From: Chlorobiota bacterium
GTDB lineage: Bacteria; Bacteroidota; Ignavibacteria; OLB7
Direction of reading: 5' to 3'
Length of the DNA stretch: 64,000 nucleotides
Assembly (NCBI GenBank): GCA_016788565.1
Contig: JAEUSP010000136.1
Span: 103,463-167,462, forward strand
The translations under genes were made by a program, and so were the position numbers. Shown here piece after piece: positions 38,763 to 48,361 of this stretch. Within the stretch, counting starts at the first letter, position 1, and every line of letters starts with the position of its first letter. The notes under the pieces were generated by a model. The model was not told the DNA's origin, ran no database searches, and saw nothing but the letters and a program-made list of their open reading frames with translations.

Positions 38763-41700
38763 CTACCACCGTTTCCTGAACTGAACCCGCACGCGGTAGA
38801 TGTCGGCAGGGTCCGTTGCGGTGGACGTGTTGGCGGCGGTGGACCCGCTGGAGCTTTCCACCGAACGCTGAAGCTGCAAGAAGAGGTAGTGAGCAAACTC
38901 CGAATCCAGCAACGCATCGGCTGGCAAATCCACGGTGATGGCCCCGTTGGTGGGGTCGCTGACGGTCCCGCCGTACTGCAACAGCACCGGCCCGAATTGG
39001 CTCACAAAATTTATTCGCGCCCCGCCGATGTCGCTTAGTTGCCCAAGCTCAATATCAATGCTTTGGATTACTCCATCGGAGCCAAGCGCATCGGTCAGGA
39101 AGGTCCCCAACGCCGCGCTGCCGTAGGAGTTGATGCTGTTGTTCAGAAGGTCACTAAGCTGGCTTGTGGCCCCGGCACCACGAAGCTCGTCGGTGGTTTT
39201 GCCAAACAACAGCAGCGAGATAGCGTTGCGCGTCCGGTCGTCGGGGTCGCTGACCGATTGCTCGAACCCATTGATTGCATACCGGAAATTGATAGTTGGC
39301 CGCTCCTTTGTTCCGGTGATGTCAATCGTGACGCTGTACCGTTCGTTCTGCCCAGCTGATGTCACCCGGCGGCCTTCATAGACGGCGGTGATTCCAATCC
39401 CCGGATTTCCCAAATCGCCATCAAACACCAAATCCCCAGAAGCATTGAAGGATTTAATGTAAATGAACTTCGATCCCGAAAGAATTTTCAACGAGCCGTC
39501 GGCGGTCATCTTCCCAGCTTCCTGCCGAACGTAGAGCGGGAACCCGTTGTCGGTGATCTGCGCCCGAAGCTGCTGCGTTGCCGCGCCCAGGTCCATTGTC
39601 ACGTACAGCGGGTTGGTGCGCTCGGGGAACCGGATTGCAAGATCAAGATTCAGACGATCCACAAACGACGGTGGAGCTTCGGTGGTGGTTGGCGCGCCGC
39701 GCCGCTGAAGCTCGTGCCGTAGCCTCTCTTCCTCCGCTTGCTGCGAAGAATCTGCTTCCGCTGCTGCGGCTGTGTCCTCTTCCTCAAACCCAAAATCGGG
39801 GCCATACGGCTGGCTCTGCTCTGCCTCCCATTCCTCCCTGCTGACATACCTCACCCCGGTGGCGTTGATGCTTACTCCAGATTCGGAGTATGGCATCTGA
39901 AGATTTCCCCGCTCGATAATCACCGGCCCCGATAACGCGGGGGAGTCCAGCGTCCCATCGAATGTGAGGTAGCCCTCGCCGGTGGAGATGACCAAATCGC
40001 CATAGATGAAATCGTTCACGGCTTGCGAGGCATCGCTCAGGACCATCAGTTGTGGCGTGCGGATTTGGGCATCAATGCGGCTGACCTGGAAGCCATCGAA
40101 CTTGACGGTCGCGCTCATGTAGCCGATTCCGCCGGGAAGGTCGCGTGGGTCGTTCCGAATCACCGCCGAATCAATGCTCAGAACTTGATCTTTGAACTGC
40201 AGCGGCAACCGGAAATAGTACGCAAGGTTGTTCCCTTCCAACACCCCCGTGGCTTCCACCAAACCTGCGCCGCGGTAATCAAGCTCGGGGTAGTTCCCCG
40301 CGACGCTGAAATTCAGGTCGGCGCGCCCCTTGCGGATTTGGATGCCGGGGACAAACGGGGCAATGATTTCTACCGGGAAACGGTTGGTCTGCGCGGTGAT
40401 TTTCAGCAGCTGGCCGCTGATAAACCGCTCCGCCCGCGAAGCAAACGCAAGGTCAATCGGCAACGCCTCGATCACGATGTTGGCCAGTGTGTCCTTCATC
40501 TGAAGCGTGTCGCTGCCGCTGCGGATCTGCATCTGGCCCACAAGGTTTCGGTCGCGGTAGTTCAAGGTAGCCCAAAGTTTCCCGGCGCGTTGGTCCAGAA
40601 TATCTTTCAGATTCACCTCGGCTTCGGCAGCAATCGTTGGCGACTCCATGGTCCCATTCAGCCGAAGGTGCATCCGCTCCAAACTCCGCTGAATCAGCCC
40701 GATAGATTGCCCTGCTTGGAAATTCATCAGCGTTGGGTTGGCGGTGTCGTTGGGGTTTTGCATCTGCAGGGTGATGTAGTCCACCGTCATCTCCCGGAAG
40801 CCCATCGCCTCGGTCAGGAACTCACCTTTGATGCTCACGATATCGCCATCGTTCACCCGGATTGCCATGGAGTCGGCACGCATGAATGTTTGGCCAACCA
40901 CCGCACGGATCGGCCCAACATTGCGGGCCTTCAGGTCGCGCCCGTACAGAAACAGCATGGTATCCAACTGCACCTTGTAGCCGGCGGGATCGCGGGCATC
41001 AATGGCCCCGACAACGGAAACGTACATGCTGCTATCCACCTGGGTGCGCCCGCGAACGTTGAACACCTGGTCGCTGAGGGTGATGTTCGCCATTGGACGA
41101 TGAAAGGACATCGCCCCAAACTGGATGGAGGAATCGCTGCTGACGCGAACCTCACCCCGCAACCCTTTGCTTTCCCCCGCCACCTCAATCCCCGACAACC
41201 CCAAGCTCAGCTTCACATTGTTCAACGTGATGCTGGTGGAGTCCTGCTGGTAGGTTCCGTTGATCCCGCCGTTGGCGTTTAGCTCCACACCGTTCGGTGT
41301 GGCGATCATGCCCCCATCAATCAGCCCCGTCATGGCAATGTTCATCGGGCCAAGCAGTGGCCGGATTGGCTTCAGGTCCTTCAGGTTCAGCGAGAAGCTG
41401 GCGTTGACGGTCTCGGTTCCATGGCGTGCTGCATGGTCGGCGGCGGCGGCCGGTTGCTCGCCGTAGTTAGTGCGGGTTTCAACATACCGCATGATCCCCT
41501 GAATGGCATCTTGCACCGCCGGGGCAATCGTGGAAAATTTCCATTCCCCTTTCAGGCTTACATCGGCCACTTCGGAGTTGAAGATGAAGGTGCGGCGGCG
41601 GGCATCGGGGCGCGCCAGTTTGAAGGTGGCGTTCACCCCGGGAAGCGTTTGCTGGTTGTACTCGCTGGCTTCCAGCCGTAGCTGGCCGTCGGTTTCGGCA

Positions 41701-43523
41701 AGGTCAGGGTTGAAGCCGTGGCCGCTGGCAGCAATGGAAAGATTCAGGCGCGAGCGGTACTCTGGGTTCAGCAACATCTCCTCCACGTTCAGCTGGCGGC
41801 CGTTCACCGACACGTTGTAGGTGGGGTCGTCGCTGTTGCGGAAATCCAGCATTCCCCCAACGCCGAAGTATTGCCCGGAAGCGAACATCTGCTGGTCCTG
41901 AGCCGAAAGCCGCAACGGCGCGGCAAGAATCGTCTGGACGCTTTGCTCGATAAACTGCGGCGTTACTGCCGAATCGCTCACGTCTGGTTTGGAGGTTGCC
42001 GCCGTAACGCCCGTGCCCCATGCGGCCATCAGGGTGTCCAGCGTCAGCACACCGCCGTTGCGGGCGGTGGCATCCAGATAGAGTTTCCGGTAGCGGCGGC
42101 CAGCCACCATCGAGCCTTGCGATTCGATCCGCACGCGCGCATCCAACTCATTCAGCATCACCCCCTGGCCATTGATGACAGCGCGCCCGGTGAAGTCACT
42201 ACGGAATGCGGAGTCGGCCATCACTTTCGCCAAATTCCCGTGGACGATTGCCACATCGCCGATGTACCGCATCACCGGGCGGCGAAGGTCCAACATCACC
42301 CCGCCAGTTACCCCGCCGGAGGCAGTGGTGGCATCAATCGTTGCGGTGAAATTGTTCGGTTGGCCGGCGAACGTCACGGTCCGAAGCTCGGCATCGCCAA
42401 TGTAGCTAAGGTCCGGCAACTGCAACCCGGGAACGTAGATATTGCCGTCGCGGTTGGAGAGTTTGGAGTCGGTGATATTGGCCTGCAGATAGAGTTGTTC
42501 TGGGTTGCGAAGGTTCTTCATCCGCCCGCCGAACTTCAGGTCGCTGTGCTGCAACGTCAGCCGCGAGTTGCTGATGAAGATGTCGTCGTAGGTTCCGCTG
42601 ATGGTGGTGCTGAACGCCGGCGCGCCAGCAAGAAATTTCAGGCTTGGCACGAACTGCTTCAAGTCCTCCATGGATGCCCGCTTGGCATCCAGCGTCAGGC
42701 GGAACGGCGAGCGTTCGTGGTCGAATCGGGGATTTGGGCCAAGGAAGTTGACGGAGTCAAGGTGGGCATCTAATGTGAGTACGGTGCGGTCGGTCTGGAG
42801 GTAGAAATCATCCAGCGTCAGCCCCGATTCATCAACATCAATTGCCGCCCCCATTTCAACAATGCGGAAGTAGGGGGAAACCAACCGCCCGCTAAGGTGG
42901 CGGATTGCAAGGTGCTGCTCCACAGGGTCCACATCAGCCGAAACCACAAGGCGGAAGTCCTCCATCCGAAGGTGGGAAAAATCCACCGCGCTGGTGTCGT
43001 CGCCCCGCGGGACGGTGCGGTCTTCCATGATGAAGGTGGCATTGCGGATTTCCACCGTTTCCAGCTTGATCGTCCAGTCGAACGGCTTGCTGGGTGTGGT
43101 GTCGGCTGAAGGCTTCGCAAACTTGGCGATGTTCCAAAGGCTATCGTCCGTACTCCGGATCAACTGAATAACGGGCCGATCAATCAGGGCCTCGGCTTGG
43201 ATTGTTCTGGATTCCAGGATTGGAGTAATCTGGTAGCGGAGCGCGATTTCGGGGGCTTCCAGAATGGTGGTGCTGTCGCCAGCCTTCAGCCGTGCGTTGT
43301 GGATGGTGAGCCCGGTAAGCAGGTTGCCGGTGATTTCCCCGGTTTCAATCTTGCCAACCAACGTTTCGTTCACGGCCGCCAACGCCTGCTCCACCGCCCA
43401 CGAACGGAACGCGGGAAGCTGAGTTAACAGCACAACCACCGCGCAAAGGAAAGTCAGCCCTGTGATCCCAAAAACCACAAGCCGTGCCCCAGTGCGAACA
43501 ATGCCGTTCAGCCGATTGGCCAT
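38763..43523 (-). CDS. tamB: TamB-family envelope protein (AsmA/DUF490-like)
   Basis: A 1,586-residue protein anchored by one N-terminal transmembrane helix (LVVFGITGLTFLCAVVVLLTQL, about 15-37). The rest is a long run of beta strands in the periplasm, the groove-like fold of TamB/AsmA proteins that bridge inner and outer membranes. The C-terminal ~450 residues are the conserved TamB domain (DUF490): GYLTFDGTLDSPALSGPVIIERGNL, LNLDLAIRFPERTNPLYV, RNAISLLLFGKTTD and VSQFGPVLLQYGGTVSDPTN, ending YRVRVQFRKRW. It moves lipids or helps insert outer-membrane proteins. No BamA/TamA partner is adjacent. It is 125 bp downstream of rfaE2 on the same strand, in an envelope cluster. Confidence 0.9.
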   Translation of the reverse strand: MANRLNGIVRTGARLVVFGITGLTFLCAVVVLLTQLPAFRSWAVEQALAAVNETLVGKIETGEITGNLLTGLTIHNARLKAGDSTTILEAPEIALRYQITPILESRTIQAEALIDRPVIQLIRSTDDSLWNIAKFAKPSADTTPSKPFDWTIKLETVEIRNATFIMEDRTVPRGDDTSAVDFSHLRMEDFRLVVSADVDPVEQHLAIRHLSGRLVSPYFRIVEMGAAIDVDESGLTLDDFYLQTDRTVLTLDAHLDSVNFLGPNPRFDHERSPFRLTLDAKRASMEDLKQFVPSLKFLAGAPAFSTTISGTYDDIFISNSRLTLQHSDLKFGGRMKNLRNPEQLYLQANITDSKLSNRDGNIYVPGLQLPDLSYIGDAELRTVTFAGQPNNFTATIDATTASGGVTGGVMLDLRRPVMRYIGDVAIVHGNLAKVMADSAFRSDFTGRAVINGQGVMLNELDARVRIESQGSMVAGRRYRKLYLDATARNGGVLTLDTLMAAWGTGVTAATSKPDVSDSAVTPQFIEQSVQTILAAPLRLSAQDQQMFASGQYFGVGGMLDFRNSDDPTYNVSVNGRQLNVEEMLLNPEYRSRLNLSIAASGHGFNPDLAETDGQLRLEASEYNQQTLPGVNATFKLARPDARRRTFIFNSEVADVSLKGEWKFSTIAPAVQDAIQGIMRYVETRTNYGEQPAAAADHAARHGTETVNASFSLNLKDLKPIRPLLGPMNIAMTGLIDGGMIATPNGVELNANGGINGTYQQDSTSITLNNVKLSLGLSGIEVAGESKGLRGEVRVSSDSSIQFGAMSFHRPMANITLSDQVFNVRGRTQVDSSMYVSVVGAIDARDPAGYKVQLDTMLFLYGRDLKARNVGPIRAVVGQTFMRADSMAIRVNDGDIVSIKGEFLTEAMGFREMTVDYITLQMQNPNDTANPTLMNFQAGQSIGLIQRSLERMHLRLNGTMESPTIAAEAEVNLKDILDQRAGKLWATLNYRDRNLVGQMQIRSGSDTLQMKDTLANIVIEALPIDLAFASRAERFISGQLLKITAQTNRFPVEIIAPFVPGIQIRKGRADLNFSVAGNYPELDYRGAGLVEATGVLEGNNLAYYFRLPLQFKDQVLSIDSAVIRNDPRDLPGGIGYMSATVKFDGFQVSRIDAQIRTPQLMVLSDASQAVNDFIYGDLVISTGEGYLTFDGTLDSPALSGPVIIERGNLQMPYSESGVSINATGVRYVSREEWEAEQSQPYGPDFGFEEEDTAAAAEADSSQQAEEERLRHELQRRGAPTTTEAPPSFVDRLNLDLAIRFPERTNPLYVTMDLGAATQQLRAQITDNGFPLYVRQEAGKMTADGSLKILSGSKFIYIKSFNASGDLVFDGDLGNPGIGITAVYEGRRVTSAGQNERYSVTIDITGTKERPTINFRYAINGFEQSVSDPDDRTRNAISLLLFGKTTDELRGAGATSQLSDLLNNSINSYGSAALGTFLTDALGSDGVIQSIDIELGQLSDIGGARINFVSQFGPVLLQYGGTVSDPTNGAITVDLPADALLDSEFAHYLFLQLQRSVESSSGSTAANTSTATDPADIYRVRVQFRKRW

Positions 43524-43648
43524 GGAAAGAAATTAGAAAGAAGTGAGTTGGAAAGAAGTTAGGAGGTTATCCGTGATTGGTTGCAAGTGGGGCGGCGTGG
43601 CGGGTAGCGAAACATTCGCTTCCGGTTGCCCACGCACTTACTCCATCG

Positions 43649-44134
43649 CTACCACCCTCCAATTTTCCGAATCAGTTCCGTTGTCGAGCGGCCTGGGACA
43701 AGGTTTATCACCGTCACCTGGCCGCCACGCTGCCGGACGATATCCGACCCCACAATGTAGCGTGGGCCGTTGGTAGCTTCGGGGTCGTAATCGCCCCCTT
43801 TCACCAGCACGTCGGGTTGCACGGCTTGGATGAGTTCGTAGGGGGTGTCGTCATCGAACAGCGCGACGTAATCAACAACCCGAAGCGCGGCAACAATTTC
43901 GGCGCGGTCATCTTGATCCACAATTGGGCGTTGCTCCCCTTTCAGCCGCCGCACCGATGCGTCGGTGTTCACCCCCACCACCAGCAGATCGCCAAGCCCC
44001 CGCGACTGCGAAAGGTACGACACATGGCCACGATGCAGAATATCAAAGCAGCCGTTGGTGAAGACGATGCGTTTGCCGTTGGCGTGCAGCATCTGGCAGG
44101 TGGCGGCAAGCTCGGTGTGGTTCAGGACAGGCAT
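43649..44134 (-). CDS. rfaE2: Heptose-1-phosphate adenylyltransferase (RfaE2/HldE C-terminal type)
   Basis: A 161-residue cytidylyltransferase-like enzyme that adenylates D-glycero-beta-D-manno-heptose 1-phosphate to give ADP-heptose for LPS core. The nucleotide-binding HxGH motif reads HRGH at residues 34-37 ([17 protein letters not shown]); VKGGDY and [11 protein letters not shown] are also conserved. It is a stand-alone domain, whereas in E. coli it is fused to the kinase. The kinase partner rfaE1 lies upstream in the same transcription direction, separated by a PepSY membrane gene. Start ATG 44134. TamB follows. Confidence 0.95.
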   Translation of the reverse strand: MPVLNHTELAATCQMLHANGKRIVFTNGCFDILHRGHVSYLSQSRGLGDLLVVGVNTDASVRRLKGEQRPIVDQDDRAEIVAALRVVDYVALFDDDTPYELIQAVQPDVLVKGGDYDPEATNGPRYIVGSDIVRQRGGQVTVINLVPGRSTTELIRKIGGW

Positions 44135-44217
44135 GGGGAACAGTTGAATGTTGAGAGAGTTTGGCGCATCTATGATTTAGTGAGCAAAGTATGATTCCAG
44201 CCACCGAGTAAAAAAAA

Positions 44218-44238
44218 CCACAGAGAGCACAGAGGGAA
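44218..44238. repeat. Interspersed CACAGAG-type repeat
   Basis: CCACAGAGAGCACAGAGGGA lies in the 140-bp gap between the PepSY gene and rfaE2. It belongs to the same family of short text-like intergenic repeats as 5381-5424 and 24200-24246. Confidence 0.5.
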
Positions 44239-44274
44239 GAGAAAAAGAGTTTTAGGGAGCGATCTTGCGGCTTC

Positions 44275-44865
44275 CTACTCCATTGTTGTTGTTTTTCGCC
44301 GCCGCATCCGCTTTGGGCCAAGCCACAGCCAGAATCCGGTGACGGTGAAGGTGAGCAAGGCCGCGCCCGCAACCGAGGTGTAGATCAGCTTCATCCATTC
44401 GCCGTCGGTGTCGAACAGGTAATCCAGTATCGAGCCATCGTGGATATTCTCGATGAAGTCCGATCTGCGCCGCTCGATATGCAGCAGTGCCCCCGTTGCC
44501 GCATCAAGTTGGATTCCCCAGTAGTGGTCAATGAAGACGAACTTCACCATCCCTTTATCTGGGCGCATATCAATCCGCTCCAGATTCAACGACAGATCGG
44601 CGGAAACGGAGTCGTGCAGGATTTGGCTGGCGCGGCGGTGCAGGCTGTCAATCGGCAGCCAATCGGCCAGGTTGGTTGAGGTCCCGTTGTACGATTTCGG
44701 AAGGATCATTCCGGCGGAGTGTTTCTTCCATCCCAGCAGCAGCCCGGTGAGAGACACCACAAGAAAAAGTGAGAAGAGCGATGCCCCGGTAAGGCGATGA
44801 ATCTTGCGGAACGTCCGCAATCGCTGCGCCTGTTTGTTGCGGATGGGGGTGGCGGGCTGGCTCAC
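44275..44865 (-). CDS. PepSY-associated membrane protein
   Basis: A 196-residue protein with an N-terminal transmembrane helix (ASLFSLFLVVSLTGLLLGW, about 29-47), a periplasmic part with a PepSY-like fold (GMVKFVFIDHYWGIQLDAATGALLHIERRRSD) and a second helix (SVAGAALLTFTVTGFWLWLGP, about 168-188), ending in an Arg/Lys-rich cytoplasmic tail. This is the small form of the PepSY-TM family, often linked to iron or metal reduction. Its start overlaps the rfaE1 stop by four bases (ATGA), indicating translational coupling. Why it should sit inside the heptose operon is not clear. Confidence 0.85.
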   Translation of the reverse strand: MSQPATPIRNKQAQRLRTFRKIHRLTGASLFSLFLVVSLTGLLLGWKKHSAGMILPKSYNGTSTNLADWLPIDSLHRRASQILHDSVSADLSLNLERIDMRPDKGMVKFVFIDHYWGIQLDAATGALLHIERRRSDFIENIHDGSILDYLFDTDGEWMKLIYTSVAGAALLTFTVTGFWLWLGPKRMRRRKTTTME

Positions 44866-45881
44866 GGTATCGGCTCGGATTCGGGGTGGCGAAGGTCGTG
44901 CAGCAGTGCTTGCAGCAAGGCATCGTGGTAAATCGGGACGGTGCCGATTTGCTCACACACCACACCGGCCGCATGGTTCGCCAGCACCACCGACTCCATC
45001 AGCGTTGCGCCCGCCGCGCGGGCCGCGGCAAGCGTAGCGATAACGGTATCCCCCGCGCCGGAAACATCGGCAACCTGCAAGGCGCGTGTGGGAACAAGTT
45101 GTGGTTCGGGGGCTTCGTCGCCAAACAGCATCATGCCATCGGCACTAAGGGTTAGCACCACTGTTCCGCATTGCAGCCGTTGGCGCAACTGCCGGATACC
45201 TTCTTCCTGCTCGGCTTGTGTGGATAGGCGTTTCCCCAAGGCATCTTCTGCTTCCTTGCGGTTGGGCTTAAAAAGGGTTGCCCCCTGATACTCAAAAAAG
45301 TTTTCCGATTTCGGGTCCACATACACCGGAACGTTGTGGGCTTGGGCAATGCGGATCACCTGTGGGATCATCGCACACCCCACAACCCCTTTGTTGTAAT
45401 CCTGAAGAATCACGGCATCCAGCGTGGATATTTGCTGGGCAAGGATGTCCAGCAGTTGGCGTTGGGTTTGTTCGGTGATTGCCCGTTTTGTTTCCCGGTC
45501 AATCCGCACGATATGCTGCCCGTGGGCAATCACCCGCGCTTTCACGGTGGTGGGCCGCCCGGGTTCGCACACCAAGCCGGTGGCATCAATGCCCAACCCG
45601 TACAGCAGCGACCGGAGGTGATCGCCACCGGAATCATCCCCCACAACCCCCAACAGCAATGGCGCGGTGCCAAGCGTCGCAAGGTTGTAGCCGACGTTTG
45701 CGGCTCCGCCGGGGTACTCTACTTCTTCATCTACCTCCACAATCGGTACAGGGGCTTCGGGGGAGATACGGCTGACCGAGCCACGGTGGTAGCGATCCAA
45801 CATCACATCGCCAAGCACAGCAATGCGCCGCCCGGCAAGCGTGGAAAACAGTTGGTGAACACGAGAAGCGGAAATCGTCAA
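44862..45881 (-). CDS. rfaE1: D-glycero-beta-D-manno-heptose-7-phosphate kinase (RfaE1/HldE N-terminal type)
   Basis: A PfkB-family kinase of about 339 residues that makes heptose 1,7-bisphosphate for LPS. Key parts are the IAVLGDVMLDRYHRGSVSRISPEAPVPIVEV opening, PGGAANVGYNLATLG, the DYNKGV loop and the C-terminal DVSGAGDTVIATLA with the catalytic Asp. No ATG lies upstream of the conserved region: I propose the TTG at 45881 (MTISASRVHQLFSTLAGRR). The frame stays open to 46082, but that part would run through a terminator hairpin and overlap rpoD. Together with rfaE2 it forms a split HldE. Confidence 0.9.
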   Translation of the reverse strand: MTISASRVHQLFSTLAGRRIAVLGDVMLDRYHRGSVSRISPEAPVPIVEVDEEVEYPGGAANVGYNLATLGTAPLLLGVVGDDSGGDHLRSLLYGLGIDATGLVCEPGRPTTVKARVIAHGQHIVRIDRETKRAITEQTQRQLLDILAQQISTLDAVILQDYNKGVVGCAMIPQVIRIAQAHNVPVYVDPKSENFFEYQGATLFKPNRKEAEDALGKRLSTQAEQEEGIRQLRQRLQCGTVVLTLSADGMMLFGDEAPEPQLVPTRALQVADVSGAGDTVIATLAAARAAGATLMESVVLANHAAGVVCEQIGTVPIYHDALLQALLHDLRHPESEPIP

Positions 45882-45943
45882 GGGAACAAGGGAGTTTGTT
45901 TGATGGAACTTCAGGGGAAGATAAACCGGCGCGTCCCCTTCAT

Positions 45944-45976
45944 TAAACAAAACCCCGACGAATGCTCGCCGGGGTG
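45944..45976 (-). terminator. Intrinsic terminator of rpoD
   Basis: Read on the minus strand: ACCCCGGCGA, loop, TCGTCGGGGT, then TTTGTTT. One G-T/mismatch position in the stem. It lies 24 nt past the rpoD stop and about 70 nt before the proposed start of rfaE1. Confidence 0.8.
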
Positions 45977-45999
45977 TTAGATCTGTTGTTCGGGTTTGC

Positions 46000-46863
46000 T
46001 TACCCCAAGTATGCACGCAGCGACTTCGAGCGGGAGGTGTGGCGCAAGCGGCGGATTGCCTTCTCCTTAATCTGGCGCACACGTTCGCGGGTTAGCTGGA
46101 ACCGCTCGCCGATTTCTTCCAGCGTCAGCGAGTGCTCCCGATCCAGCCCGAAATAAAGCCGGATCACCTCCGCTTCCCGTTCCGATAACGTGGAGAGTGC
46201 GCGGCGGACCTCAATCTTCAGTGACTCGGACATCAGCCCTTGATCCGGTGCCGGCTGCGACTCGCTTACCAGAACGTCCAGCAGGCGGTTGTCCTCACCT
46301 TGTGCAAAAGGGGCATCAACCGAAAGGTGACGGCCGGAAATTTTGATGGTGTCGGTCACTTCGGTCATGGTCATGTCAAGCTCTTCGGCAAGCTCGGCAG
46401 CGGTTGGCTCGCGTTCGTACAGCTGCTCCAGCTCGCTAAATTTCTTGCCGATTTTGTTCAACGCACCAACCCGGTTCAGCGGAAGGCGGACGATGCGGGA
46501 TTGCTCGGCCAATGCCTGAAGAATTGACTGGCGAATCCACCACACGGCGTAGGAGATGAATTTGAAACCACGAGTCTCGTCAAACCGCTTTGCAGCTTTG
46601 ATAAGTCCCAAGTTCCCTTCGTTAATTAAGTCCCCCAGCGAAAGCCCTTGGTTCTGGTACTGCTTTGCTACCGAGACAACGAAACGAAGGTTTGCCTTCA
46701 CCAACTGCTCAAGCGCCCGCTCCCCTTCGGCACCGCCCCGCTTAATGCGCTTGGCAAGCTCGATTTCCATGTCGGGGGTTAGCAGCTCCACCTTGCCGAT
46801 TTCCTGAAGGTAGCGGTCAAGTGACTGGCTTTCGCGGTTGGTATATTGTTTGGTTATGCGCAT
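46000..46863 (-). CDS. rpoD: Primary sigma factor (RpoD/SigA, Bacteroidota type)
   Basis: A 287-residue group-1 type sigma factor. Region 1.2 begins with [27 protein letters not shown]. Region 2 carries [36 protein letters not shown] (core binding and -10 recognition), followed by region 3 ([21 protein letters not shown]) and the region 4 helix-turn-helix ([30 protein letters not shown]). There is no region 1.1, and the length of ~287 is typical of Bacteroidota, whose RpoD reads the unusual TTG/TAnnTTTG promoters. The ATG at 46863 fits the family N-terminus. A repeat-rich region lies upstream (46990-47120). Confidence 0.95.
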   Translation of the reverse strand: MRITKQYTNRESQSLDRYLQEIGKVELLTPDMEIELAKRIKRGGAEGERALEQLVKANLRFVVSVAKQYQNQGLSLGDLINEGNLGLIKAAKRFDETRGFKFISYAVWWIRQSILQALAEQSRIVRLPLNRVGALNKIGKKFSELEQLYEREPTAAELAEELDMTMTEVTDTIKISGRHLSVDAPFAQGEDNRLLDVLVSESQPAPDQGLMSESLKIEVRRALSTLSEREAEVIRLYFGLDREHSLTLEEIGERFQLTRERVRQIKEKAIRRLRHTSRSKSLRAYLG

Positions 46864-46992
46864 GGATTCACCTCGCAGGGAAGTGGATGATATAGTTCAG
46901 TGTTGTTGATTCTGAAAAAGGATAACGACCAAAAACGGGGAATCTTGCATCGGCAAGGCACAAAGCAATTAGCCGCCAGAAGGGGAGCTGGA

Positions 46993-47116
46993 TTGCTGCA
47001 AGCCCCATAAAAATACGGCCGTTCGCTACTTTGTAGTTGTTGCAAGCTGGCTTGCACGTTCAAATCTAATGCCTGTTACCCCCTTGCTGCAAGCGGTTGC
47101 GGAAGATTCCCAACCG
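46993..47116. promoter_or_regulatory. TTGYTGCAAGC repeat array and palindromes upstream of rpoD
   Basis: Within the 396-bp gene-free space upstream of rpoD, the 11-mer TTGYTGCAAGC occurs three times: 46993-47003, 47037-47047 (T at the fourth position) and 47084-47094, spaced 44 and 47 bp. The middle copy overlaps the perfect palindrome TGCAAGC-TG-GCTTGCA (47041-47056). The third leads into an inverted repeat GCGGTTG (47093-47099)/CAACCGC (47110-47116). I know no named site of this sequence. It could be a regulator-binding array or a noncoding structured leader. Confidence 0.4.
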
Positions 47117-47259
47117 CAGCCCTTCAATGGTATATGTCCAGAATTGGGTAAATCGTGACACCGCTTACAAAAAAAGTCAAAGCACCCAAGTTGCGGCGCA
47201 CCAAAATCGCAATGGTGGCAACGCCATAACCGGGCAGTTTGGTTCCTTCTCCGTTGGCG

Positions 47260-48117
47260 TTACTCGTTGGTTGCCAGCACCCGCTCCAGCCCTTTGCGAA
47301 GCGCATCGGTTGCTGGGGGAAGCGGTTTCCCGGCTGCACGCTGGTCAGCAGCGGACAAGGCTTGGCGGGCGGCTTCGGCATCGCCGGCGCGGAGCAGTAT
47401 CAGGGCGCGGTACAGTTCCGACTCCACCGATTTGGGAACACCTTCGGCAAACAACGCCCGCAAAGTTTCGGGGTCGCGCAGCAGCGGGTTGTTGCTCACG
47501 ATCTGCTCGGCAAGGAATCGTGAGTAGCTTAGGGAGTCGGCCCCGGTTTTGGAGTACGCCGGATGAATCGGGATCATGTTGGAGGTCAGGCGATGTTGGG
47601 CATCGAACATCAATTCCACGTAGAGTGTGTAGCGGCCTTCCGGCAGTTTGTTCGATTGCTCACTGCTTAACATCAATATCCGCTGGCAGTCGTTCCCGAC
47701 GGCTGGGAACAACACGCTGTCGGTCACTTCCTGAAATCCCCAACCAAGCTGCGCCCCGCTGGAATCGAAAAAGAACGGGCGGCCGTTGAACGGTTTGCAA
47801 GCATCGTTCCCGGCAGGGATGCGCAACCGCAAGAACAACGGGGAGCCGATGTGAAACGCCACGGTATCGGTTGGGCCTTCCACCGGTTCCACCACAAACG
47901 CCACCCCTTTTTGGCGGGGGCGTGCGTTGCGGGCGGCGGCACGTTCGCGGGCAGCGCGTTTCCGTTCTTCTTTCATTTCCCGCTTTTCGCGTTCGCGCTC
48001 AATCCGTTCTTGTTCCTTTTGGCTTGGTGTTTTTTGGCTAAACAGAACAGCCGATGGAAGGAGTATCAGCATAGCAGCCGCAATCACTGCCAAGCCAAAA
48101 CGACGATAGTTTTGCAT
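47260..48117 (-). CDS. Exported protein of unknown family
   Basis: A 285-residue protein starting at the ATG at 48117 (MQNYRRFGLAVIAAAMLILLPSAVLFSQ), with a signal peptide. The next ~45 residues are strongly charged (KEQERIEREREKREMKEERKRAARERAAARNARPR), probably a coiled coil or linker. The rest (residues ~70-285) holds beta-rich and helical parts with two pairs of Cys-containing loops (GNDACKPF and GNDCQRI). I recognise no family. It may be periplasmic. It lies upstream of rpoD on the same strand but 396 bp away, and diverges from tmk. Confidence 0.75.
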   Translation of the reverse strand: MQNYRRFGLAVIAAAMLILLPSAVLFSQKTPSQKEQERIEREREKREMKEERKRAARERAAARNARPRQKGVAFVVEPVEGPTDTVAFHIGSPLFLRLRIPAGNDACKPFNGRPFFFDSSGAQLGWGFQEVTDSVLFPAVGNDCQRILMLSSEQSNKLPEGRYTLYVELMFDAQHRLTSNMIPIHPAYSKTGADSLSYSRFLAEQIVSNNPLLRDPETLRALFAEGVPKSVESELYRALILLRAGDAEAARQALSAADQRAAGKPLPPATDALRKGLERVLATNE

Positions 48118-48361
48118 AAAGTTTTCCAAACGATTGATTTTATTTGCCGGAGGTTCTATTTTCCGATTGTTGAAAAGGGAAGAAGGTGTTGGAGCGTGCG
48201 AAAGCGGAGCGAAGAGATGCTGGGGATCACTCCACTTTTTCGTGGCGCAACTTCGCGTTCTTCCCCGTAATCATCGGCAACGATACGTTGCCAACCCAAT
48301 ACTGCACAATACCAACCGTTGGTTCATACACAACTTCCACTAATCACTTGAGGCGGCGCAC

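Noticed and set aside
40023..41282. 419-codon open plus frame
   Set aside because: Antisense to tamB; no motifs and His/Gln/Pro-rich composition.
45882..46082. Upstream extension of rfaE1
   Set aside because: It would translate through the rpoD terminator hairpin and overlap the rpoD coding end.
47058..47066. GTTCAAATC, a tRNA T-loop-like string
   Set aside because: No flanking 5-bp T stem, acceptor or anticodon arm could be drawn; it is probably chance within the rpoD upstream region.
47097..47789. 230-codon plus-strand frame
   Set aside because: Mostly antisense to the exported protein at 47260-48117; low-complexity Arg/Ser-rich composition.
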